Shown here piece after piece: positions 1 through 4,576 of a stretch of 5,421 bases of DNA. Position 1 is the first letter of the stretch. Each line of letters starts with the position of its first letter. Both the position numbers and the translations under genes were made by a program. Source of the stretch: Candidatus Heimdallarchaeota archaeon (lineage in GTDB: Archaea; Asgardarchaeota; Heimdallarchaeia; JABLTI01); contig JAUVZH010000221.1 in NCBI GenBank assembly GCA_030602675.1, positions 1 to 5,421 on the forward strand, read 5' to 3'. The notes beneath the pieces are model-generated. The model ran no database searches and was not told the origin of the DNA. It was given only the letters and a program-made list of their open reading frames with translations.

Positions 1-152
1 GCCGCTTTTTTAGCATTGAAGTATTCTATTAATTGCATCCCAGCAATACGACCGACAAGACCTTGTCCTGGGAAGCATTGTATTAGTACTCCATCTTTCA
101 TTTTAAAGTCGCGAATTGTTTTTACTATGGTATTTGGGTAATTTCCACTCAT
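1..152 (-). CDS. PAC2-family protein (proteasome assembly chaperone-like), N-terminal fragment
   Basis: Only the first 50 codons are in the window; the gene runs off the left edge. The product begins MSGNYPNTIVKTI and carries FPGQGLVGRIAGMQLIEYF at residues 28-46. This matches the glycine-rich N-terminal signature (GFPGxGLVGxxAxxxL) of archaeal PAC2-family proteins, related to eukaryotic proteasome assembly chaperone 2. The archaeal members are soluble proteins of poorly defined function and are often encoded near translation genes. The ATG at 150-152 places the motif about 28 residues in, as is normal for the family. No Shine-Dalgarno is visible, so a short-leader or leaderless transcript is possible. 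The gene follows L44e on the same strand after a 117-bp gap that holds a T-run and TATA-like sequences, so it may be transcribed separately. The family call is fairly secure; the cellular role is inferred only from homology. Confidence 0.8.
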   Translation of the reverse strand, partial: MSGNYPNTIVKTIRDFKMKDGVLIQCFPGQGLVGRIAGMQLIEYFNAKKA

Positions 153-177
153 TTTTACACACACTAATATTTCATTT

Positions 178-208
178 GTAATATAACTAGGTATTACATA
201 AATAAAAT
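178..208 (-). promoter_or_regulatory. TATA-like promoter region of the PAC2-family gene
   Basis: Two AT-rich TATA-like elements lie upstream of the PAC2 start on the minus strand: TTTTATTTATG (about 198-208) and GTTATATTAC (178-187). With the usual archaeal spacing of about 25 bases, the first would give a leader of roughly 25 nt and the second an almost leaderless mRNA. Neither has a strong purine-rich BRE, and AT-rich DNA produces such matches by chance. Confidence 0.35.
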
Positions 209-255
209 GACTAACTTTTATGAATTGAAATAGGGAAAAGTATCAGTAAAATATG

Positions 256-262
256 AAAAAAA
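256..262 (-). terminator. T-run terminator after L44e
   Basis: A run of seven T residues on the transcribed (minus) strand lies eight bases beyond the L44e stop codon. Archaeal RNA polymerase terminates at U-runs without needing a strong hairpin. Only a 3-bp GGG/CCC pairing could precede it. The position directly after a stop codon and before a TATA-like region supports termination. Confidence 0.5.
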
Positions 263-269
263 CAGGGAT

Positions 270-578
270 TTAACCCGTTTTGACTATTTCTACAGAACGT
301 GCACGAGGATAGGTTCTAACCCATGTGGCTTTACATTCATCACAAGTTAATCTTAAATCGACCTTTGTTGAGGTTTTGGAAGCCATCTTAAGTTGAGAAG
401 CAGCTTTCTTGGAATATTTTCCTTTATTACCTGATCCTCTTTTATGTCTTTTAGCGCGTCTAGTACCTTGTACAAGGCCACTACCACGTCGACCGCCTTT
501 TTCTTGTCTAACGGTTTGAGTAGTATGTTTATTGCATTTTTTACAATAGGTACGCATTTTCGCAGGGATTTTGACCAT
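270..578 (-). CDS. rpl44e: Large-subunit ribosomal protein L44e (eL42)
   Basis: This 102-residue basic protein is the archaeal/eukaryotic ribosomal protein L44e (eL42), which sits near the E site of the large subunit. It starts MVKIPAKMRTYCKKC, the typical family N-terminus. Two CxxC pairs, C12/C15 and C79/C82, form the zinc ribbon. Between them is an Arg/Lys/Gly-rich loop (about residues 28-60), where the RGSGNKGKYSK segment resembles other archaeal members rather than the GGQ-containing loop of eukaryotic eL42. The frame stays open upstream to a TTG at 609-611, but I chose the ATG at 576-578. It gives the family N-terminus, has GGAG 10 bases upstream, and the TTG would lie at about the predicted transcription start. 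The gene has its own promoter-like element and is followed by a T-run. The archaeal neighbours S27e, aIF2-alpha and Nop10 are not between it and PAC2. Confidence 0.97.
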   Translation of the reverse strand: MVKIPAKMRTYCKKCNKHTTQTVRQEKGGRRGSGLVQGTRRAKRHKRGSGNKGKYSKKAASQLKMASKTSTKVDLRLTCDECKATWVRTYPRARSVEIVKTG

Positions 579-588
579 CGTATTCAAT

Positions 589-592
589 CTCC
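589..592 (-). promoter_or_regulatory. Shine-Dalgarno of L44e
   Basis: GGAG on the minus strand lies 10 bases before the ATG at 578. This supports the ATG over the in-frame upstream TTG at 611. Confidence 0.55.
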
Positions 593-632
593 AGCTTATT
601 CTCTTCAGCAATGATTTGGCACAATAAGCTTG

Positions 633-641
633 TATTTAAAA
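633..641 (-). promoter_or_regulatory. TATA box of L44e
   Basis: TTTTAAATA on the minus strand is a close match to the archaeal TATA box. It predicts a transcript start near 611-613 and a leader of about 34 nt carrying the GGAG site. It lies in the 101-bp gap after the pilin gene, so L44e is probably not dependent on read-through from the pilin gene. Confidence 0.6.
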
Positions 642-679
642 GTTAGCATGAAAAAGGATAAATGTAAGTTGTTTAATTT

Positions 680-1549
680 TCAATAATAAAATATAATTTG
701 TGAAACTACAACATCTATATTTACATCATAATTAGCAACAGCTAGAGGTTTAATAAATGTTAAAGCTGGTTCTGATGGGTTAAAGCCAACCGAAACTATT
801 GAACCATCTATAAAGAAATCATCATCAATATTAGCACTGGTTGAATATACTGTTCTTGTATTATTATAAGCTAATACCAATTCATGATAATCATGAAAAC
901 TGAATTCTACTCCTTTAATGTCTATTTGTATTAAATTAATGATTACAGATAATACGTTATTTGTTTGATCAAACCAATAGTAAACTCTTGCTCGGTATTC
1001 TAGCTCTATCTTCATTGCTTTTTCATCTGTACGTGATAAGGTGAGATTTGTTAAGCCTTGGTAAGTTAAACCATCGTCTGATCCATTTATGAAGAAAGTA
1101 TTTTGGATTTTAGGTCCTTTAAGATATCGATGTTGCCCTACATCGAGGATTACTCCCCTTCTATTTTCAAGTGAATATGAAAACGCACCCAATGCAGAGA
1201 AAACGTATGACCCAGTAAATGTTCCTGCAGTATTACTGTACTGTAAACTAACATTTTTTCCTTCATCATAAAAGAAGGTTCCATAACTTGGATCAACTCT
1301 TATGGTTTTTGTTGTTCCTTCTCCTTTTCCATATATATCATAAATCGATTCATCAATATTCAGCATATATAATGTAACACTGTTTATTGCATGTGTTGTT
1401 TGAAATCGTCTGTAAGTAGGATAGAGATAGCCCCACACAACTCCTATCGCAGCTGTAAATAGAAAGATCATCATCATAGCAGCCAGAATTTGAGAAACAG
1501 CATTTTTATCTTTGAACATTTTTTTAATTCTGGTTCTTTTAAGTTTCAA
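680..1549 (-). CDS. Archaeal type IV pilin-like protein with class III signal peptide
   Basis: The 289-residue product begins with a basic stretch (residues 1-15, MKLKRTRIKKMFKDK), then NAVSQILAAMMMIFLFTAAI and a hydrophobic helix to about residue 40. This is the architecture of archaeal type IV pilins and archaellin-like proteins: a short positive leader cut by a PibD/FlaK-type prepilin peptidase just before the hydrophobic segment, probably around N16-A17. The rest (about 45-289) is polar, rich in Tyr, Asn, Asp and beta-branched residues, and probably a beta-rich extracellular domain. It has four N-glycosylation sequons (NVS 99, NGS 155, NLT 168, NNT 229) and no cysteine. The TTG start at 1549 is chosen because GGAG lies nine bases upstream; an ATG at 1519 gives a 279-residue form but lacks a Shine-Dalgarno. 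No pilus ATPase, platform protein or peptidase is in the window. It could be a minor pilin, an adhesin or another surface protein; the exact role is unknown. Confidence 0.75.
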   Translation of the reverse strand: MKLKRTRIKKMFKDKNAVSQILAAMMMIFLFTAAIGVVWGYLYPTYRRFQTTHAINSVTLYMLNIDESIYDIYGKGEGTTKTIRVDPSYGTFFYDEGKNVSLQYSNTAGTFTGSYVFSALGAFSYSLENRRGVILDVGQHRYLKGPKIQNTFFINGSDDGLTYQGLTNLTLSRTDEKAMKIELEYRARVYYWFDQTNNVLSVIINLIQIDIKGVEFSFHDYHELVLAYNNTRTVYSTSANIDDDFFIDGSIVSVGFNPSEPALTFIKPLAVANYDVNIDVVVSQIIFYY

Positions 1550-1558
1550 TCTGGCAAA

Positions 1559-1562
1559 CTCC
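1559..1562 (-). promoter_or_regulatory. Shine-Dalgarno selecting a TTG start of the pilin-like gene
   Basis: GGAG on the minus strand ends nine bases before the TTG at 1547-1549, which is good spacing. No such site precedes the in-frame ATG at 1517-1519, so this site favours the TTG. Confidence 0.6.
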
Positions 1563-1590
1563 TATAATGCATATCCAGCGATTTCATTCA

Positions 1591-1634
1591 AAGTTTATAC
1601 TTATTGATTTGCTTTCAAGTTTATATAATCTTTT
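1591..1634 (-). promoter_or_regulatory. Promoter of the pilin-like gene, with tandem TATA-like elements
   Basis: TTATATAA (1621-1628) preceded by the A-rich BRE-like AAAAGA is a strong archaeal promoter candidate; it predicts a start near 1598 and a leader of about 49 nt. A second element, AGTATAAACTT (about 1591-1601), lies 26 bp further downstream and shares TATAAACTT-GAA with the first. It would give a leader of about 24 nt that still contains the GGAG site. Confidence 0.55.
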
Positions 1635-1651
1635 GTTTGTGAAAATTTAGC

Positions 1652-2338
1652 TTAATTCTTCTTTCCTAAAATCATAGCATGGTCTCTTTCTAGAGGATGT
1701 AAGTCTATAGCTTCAATGATTTCAAAACCCTCATCTTCTAAGATAACCATTTGTTGTTTGTAAATAATTGAAGGATTTTTGGTTGAACTTATACTTCTTG
1801 CTTTAATTGCTAGTAAGATATGTCCCCCTTTCTTCAGAAAGGCATTAGCATTATCAGCCATAATTTTCGCTTGATCTGGTTGTGCAACATCACAATATAC
1901 TACATCTACTGGATTAACCAAATATTCATAGTTCTTGGGATATCTTGCATCTTCTAAAATCGGCGACATATTTAGACGTTTTTCACATAGAAAGACTAAA
2001 TCTCTAATTGATCTAGGTGAGAATTCAATACAATATTCGAATCCCTTTAAACCAATGATATCAGAGATATGACTTGGAGTTGTTCCAGAAGCAGCACCTA
2101 AATATAGAACATTGCTACCTAGAATTATTGGTACTTTCTTTAAACCTTTAACAATGGCAGCTGCGAGCTTTGATCTTGTTGGGTCCCATAAGCGATATTC
2201 TTGCTTACCTAGTGGAATTAAATCTTCACCATAAACTCGATGACCGGGGGTAAAATTCAATGTAGCGATTTTTCGCACTCCATCCGGAAAGATTATATGA
2301 TAAATGCCTTCAAAAGATTTGTATTTTTTAACTTCCAT
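1652..2338 (-). CDS. flpA: Fibrillarin-like rRNA/tRNA 2'-O-methyltransferase
   Basis: This 228-residue protein is archaeal fibrillarin, the SAM-dependent methyltransferase of the box C/D RNP. Guided by C/D sRNAs, the complex methylates ribose 2'-OH groups of rRNA and tRNA; fibrillarin is recruited by the N-terminal domain of Nop5. Family blocks visible are an N-terminal beta-rich region (1-50), YRLWDPTRSKLAAAI (48-62), SAM motif I VLYLGAASGTTPSHISDI (77-94), the ribose-binding acidic residue in CIEFSPRS (103-110), EDAR (129-132), CDVAQPDQ (149-156) with the likely catalytic D150, K179 in LAIKARS, and HPLERDHAM (214-222) near the C-terminus. Length is normal for archaea. The ATG at 2336-2338 has a strong Shine-Dalgarno (AAGGTGA). 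It lies 22 bp after nop5 on the same strand, the classic archaeal nop5-fibrillarin operon. No T-run follows the stop at once; the next signal is the pilin promoter. Confidence 0.97.
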   Translation of the reverse strand: MEVKKYKSFEGIYHIIFPDGVRKIATLNFTPGHRVYGEDLIPLGKQEYRLWDPTRSKLAAAIVKGLKKVPIILGSNVLYLGAASGTTPSHISDIIGLKGFEYCIEFSPRSIRDLVFLCEKRLNMSPILEDARYPKNYEYLVNPVDVVYCDVAQPDQAKIMADNANAFLKKGGHILLAIKARSISSTKNPSIIYKQQMVILEDEGFEIIEAIDLHPLERDHAMILGKKN

Positions 2339-2346
2339 TTGTCAAT

Positions 2347-2353
2347 TCACCTT
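2347..2353 (-). promoter_or_regulatory. Shine-Dalgarno of fibrillarin
   Basis: AAGGTGA on the minus strand lies eight bases before the fibrillarin ATG, inside the 22-bp nop5-fibrillarin gap. It matches the archaeal 16S anti-Shine-Dalgarno well and shows that fibrillarin is translated by its own initiation on the shared mRNA. Confidence 0.75.
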
Positions 2354-2360
2354 CTATAAT

Positions 2361-3620
2361 TCATCTCTTCTTCTGATAGCTACCTTTGCTCTTTTTTGAA
2401 CCAGAAGGTCTTGGTTTTCTAGCACCACCTTTTGCAAAACTTTTCATGGGTTTTGGTCTCTTAGGTGGTCGACCAGGAGGGTCGGGATACTTGATCTTAA
2501 CTTCTTCTATTTTTCTACTTAATTCCTTAGCTAAATCCTCAGATTTATCGTCAGCTTCAAAATAATCCATACGGGCTGCAATTGAAAGTCTTCCAGATAG
2601 CACTCGAGCAATTTTTCCTCTAAGCCACCACTTAGCTTGATTTAATCTTGGATCTTGAAAAATAATACCATGTTTTGGAGGAGGTGCACCTGTTTTAATT
2701 GTTCTATAGAGAGCCTTCTCCGCACCCAAAATTTGTATTTTACTGGAAGGACATAATGCAAGATTTTTCAGAGAGCCTGCTAGTGAAATTAGCCTTGCAC
2801 CTAAAAGTGGACTAACAACTCCACAAATATTTGGTGCTACAGTTGTCATAGCTTCCTCCATCCATTTTTCAAGTGCATGTCGACGCCTGAATAAATCAAC
2901 AAGTGTTTTTGCTTGTTCGGTAATTATTATCATATCTTGTTCGAGCAAATCAGAACCCATTGAAGTTTCGCGTGATGCCAAAAGTGCTTCTGCTTTTTTA
3001 TCTGGAAGTTTGATTTCATCTACAAGTAATTTTTTGTCAATGTTCATCTTATCTCCAGTTTTGCTTACAATGATAGCAAAAGTATTGTGATTTTCAATTG
3101 CATCAACTAATTCTGGAAAATGCATACCATAAAATTCCCTTAACCTATTAGAAAACAGATTAGTTGTTTTATCTGTATCATCTATTGTTTCTATAGCATG
3201 AACAATCAATCGATCTCTCTTTTCAGCTGCTGCTCTAACTCTTTCTCGAGTTAATGCAATAGATGTTTCTCTGAGAAACTTCAGATAATCTTTCTCGGTT
3301 TTGAAGACACCCATATTTTGTATATGAGTAATTATCTCCTTGTGGAAGTTTCTAATAATAGGATTCTGGAATTCGCTAATTACTTGAAATCCTTGAGATG
3401 AAAGGATTCGATTAAGTTTTGAATCTGTAACAACAATATCGTCTTTTTTGTGTTCTTTGAGGATTTCATCCAATTCTTTGGGACTCTTTCCTGAATCAAT
3501 AGCAGATAGCTTCTTTGCTACGAGTTTCGGATCTAACTTAAAGTCTCTAGTATTAATGATATTTCCATCATCATCTAGAATGAAAGGTCCTATTAGCGAA
3601 ATTGTTAAGTAAATTTTCAT
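2361..3620 (-). CDS. nop5: Nop5 (Nop56/58-family) core protein of the box C/D RNP
   Basis: This 419-residue protein is archaeal Nop5, counterpart of eukaryotic Nop56 and Nop58. It bridges fibrillarin to the L7Ae-bound C/D guide RNA. Domains in order are an N-terminal fibrillarin-binding domain (about 1-120), a long helical coiled-coil that dimerises Nop5 (about 125-255, including VDLFRRRHALEKWMEEAM at 241-258), and the Nop RNA/protein-binding domain (about 260-375). The Nop domain has APNICGVVSPLLGARLISLA (262-281), the signature GAEKALYRTIKTGAPPPKHG (299-318) and FQDPRLNQAKWWLRGKIARVL (321-341). The last 41 residues (379-419) are a low-complexity tail with 15 Lys/Arg and many Pro and Gly. 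Length is at the upper side of archaeal Nop5 because of this tail. The ATG at 3618-3620 has GGAG eight bases upstream and a hairpin directly before it. It forms an operon with fibrillarin. Confidence 0.97.
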   Translation of the reverse strand: MKIYLTISLIGPFILDDDGNIINTRDFKLDPKLVAKKLSAIDSGKSPKELDEILKEHKKDDIVVTDSKLNRILSSQGFQVISEFQNPIIRNFHKEIITHIQNMGVFKTEKDYLKFLRETSIALTRERVRAAAEKRDRLIVHAIETIDDTDKTTNLFSNRLREFYGMHFPELVDAIENHNTFAIIVSKTGDKMNIDKKLLVDEIKLPDKKAEALLASRETSMGSDLLEQDMIIITEQAKTLVDLFRRRHALEKWMEEAMTTVAPNICGVVSPLLGARLISLAGSLKNLALCPSSKIQILGAEKALYRTIKTGAPPPKHGIIFQDPRLNQAKWWLRGKIARVLSGRLSIAARMDYFEADDKSEDLAKELSRKIEEVKIKYPDPPGRPPKRPKPMKSFAKGGARKPRPSGSKKSKGSYQKKR

Positions 3621-3628
3621 TATCCTAA

Positions 3629-3632
3629 CTCC
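3629..3632 (-). promoter_or_regulatory. Shine-Dalgarno of nop5
   Basis: GGAG on the minus strand lies eight bases before the nop5 ATG. Its first G (3632) is also the closing base of the lower stem of the leader hairpin, so folding could hinder ribosome access. Confidence 0.6.
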
Positions 3633-3662
3633 AAATCATCAAATAGACTTTGATTTCATTTG
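3632..3662 (-). promoter_or_regulatory. Two-part hairpin in the nop5-fibrillarin leader (possible k-turn-like L7Ae site)
   Basis: On the minus strand the leader folds perfectly into a lower stem CAAAT (3662-3658) with ATTTG (3636-3632), an asymmetric internal loop GAA (3657-3655) against G (3637), an upper stem ATCAAA (3654-3649) with TTTGAT (3643-3638), and a 5-nt loop GTCTA. The 3' strand contains TTGATGA, similar to a C box. If the T3658-A3636 pair opens, G3657.A3636 and A3656.G3637 could form tandem G.A pairs, as in kink-turns. The flanking bulge is one base rather than the canonical three, so this is not a standard kink-turn. L7Ae binding to a kink-turn in nop5-fibrillarin mRNA is known in Sulfolobus acidocaldarius. 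The base pairing is seen directly; the regulatory role is inferred. Confidence 0.4.
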
Positions 3663-3690
3663 TTAATGTAAATATTCCGATGATAAGCAA

Positions 3691-3705
3691 TTAATTTACT
3701 TTTTT
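3691..3705 (-). promoter_or_regulatory. TATA-like promoter of the nop5-fibrillarin operon
   Basis: AAAAAAG followed by TAAATTAA on the minus strand resembles BRE plus TATA. Normal spacing predicts a start near 3665-3669, which would place the leader hairpin at the very 5' end of a leader of about 45-50 nt. A competing candidate, AATATTTA around 3670-3677, would start transcription inside the hairpin. AT-rich sequence makes both calls tentative. Confidence 0.4.
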
Positions 3706-3722
3706 ATTGGTTTAATCAGAAT

Positions 3723-4499
3723 TTACTGATTCAGTAACATATTCAGAAATTTCGGAAGACTTTCCTCGCATTTTCCAGCTATGAAGCAATCAGCAATTTG
3801 AACATGTTCAGTTTTTTCTTTGTTAAATATTATAATTTTTGCACCATTTTTCTTAGAGATATATGGTAATGTAGCTGCTGGTACAACTTCAGCGCTTGTA
3901 CCAACTATAAATACTAAGTCAGCTTTTTTTGCAATATCAAATGCCTTATTTATCAATTCATGTGGTAGTTGTTCATTAAATAGAACGACATCTGGTCTCA
4001 ACATACCTCCACACTTACACATTGGTGGAATCTCTTTTGGGGGTTCTGTATAAATTTGCTTCTCATTGCACTTCATACAACGAATACGTGTGATGTTTCC
4101 GTGTATCTCAAGAACATCCTTTGATCCAGCTTTTTGATGCAAACTATCAATATTTTGAGTGATTATGTATTTGCAGAATCCATGGTCCTGCAGTTTAGTA
4201 ATAGACTCATGTGCTGGATTGGGTTTTGCATTTAAAATAAGATCAATCCCTTCAGCATAGAAAGTCCATATCTTGGTTGGATTTTTCAACCATGCATCAA
4301 TTGTGGCAACTTCTTCAAAATTGTACTTTTCCCATAGACCATCTTCTCCTCGAAATGTAGGAATATTAGAAGCTCTCGAAATTCCTGCTCCTGTAAGAAC
4401 ATAAGCATTAATTGTACCTTTACGTTTTAGCTCTTTCACTATCTTAATGCATGATTCCATATCTGAATTCATTATTTCTACACAAGAAGAGTATATCAT
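3723..4499 (-). CDS. sir2: Sir2-family NAD-dependent protein deacylase (sirtuin)
   Basis: This 258-residue cytoplasmic enzyme is a full-length sirtuin, which removes acyl groups from lysines using NAD+ and yields nicotinamide and O-acyl-ADP-ribose. Motifs in order are TGAGISRASNIPTFRG (36-51) for NAD binding, TQNIDSLHQKAGS (114-126), the catalytic His133 in EIHGN, a zinc module C141-x2-C144 and C161-x-C163, RPDVVLFNEQLP (168-179), and VGTSAEVVPA (199-208). The usual SGIP is SNIP here. The Tyr-x-x-Arg pair of desuccinylase-type sirtuins is not kept (FYAEG at 80-84), which favours deacetylation. In other archaea Alba is a known substrate. The start is uncertain: ATGs at 4499, 4472 and 4460 all lack a Shine-Dalgarno. 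The last two give the N-terminal length usual for the family, and a TATA-like TTTTAATTT near 4504-4512 would start transcription inside the longest version. It precedes nop5 by 102 bp on the same strand. Confidence 0.95.
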   Translation of the reverse strand: MIYSSCVEIMNSDMESCIKIVKELKRKGTINAYVLTGAGISRASNIPTFRGEDGLWEKYNFEEVATIDAWLKNPTKIWTFYAEGIDLILNAKPNPAHESITKLQDHGFCKYIITQNIDSLHQKAGSKDVLEIHGNITRIRCMKCNEKQIYTEPPKEIPPMCKCGGMLRPDVVLFNEQLPHELINKAFDIAKKADLVFIVGTSAEVVPAATLPYISKKNGAKIIIFNKEKTEHVQIADCFIAGKCEESLPKFLNMLLNQ

Positions 4500-4541
4500 T
4501 TCAAATTAAAATGCTTTTGCGGGAAAATGAAAAAGAATAAG

Positions 4542-4562
4542 AAAAAATCCCTAAAGGGATTT
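4542..4562 (-). terminator. Hairpin plus T-run terminator after the polyferredoxin gene
   Basis: On the minus strand AAATCCC-TTTA-GGGATTT forms a perfect 7-bp stem with a 4-nt loop (4545-4562), and the 3' arm runs into six consecutive T residues (4547-4542). It begins 14 bases after the stop codon of the polyferredoxin gene and lies before the sirtuin gene. This is a bacterial-looking intrinsic terminator; in archaea the T-run alone could be enough. Confidence 0.7.
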
Positions 4563-4576
4563 AATAGTAAAGAGAA

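Noticed and set aside
579..611. Upstream TTG extension of L44e (11 extra residues)
   Set aside because: It adds residues not seen in the family, lies at the predicted transcription start, and the internal ATG has a Shine-Dalgarno and the family N-terminus.
651..655. T5 run on the minus strand after the pilin-like gene
   Set aside because: It is too short to call as a terminator in DNA this rich in A and T.
1089..1271. Plus-strand open frame of 60 codons
   Set aside because: It lies wholly inside the pilin-like gene on the other strand, has no recognisable domain and no ribosome-binding site.
3677..3730. Possible C/D box sRNA on the plus strand (CGATGA ... CTGA) upstream of nop5
   Set aside because: The C box has a mismatch, no D' or C' boxes or terminal stem are evident, and the 3' end overlaps the sirtuin gene.
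3714..3731. Inverted repeat AATCAG/CTGATT over the sirtuin stop codon
   Set aside because: The 6-bp stem is AT-rich and is not followed by a T-run on the minus strand, so it is probably chance and not a terminator.
3820..4053. Plus-strand open frame of 77 codons
   Set aside because: It is antisense to the conserved C-terminal half of the sirtuin, whose motifs prove the minus frame is the coding one.
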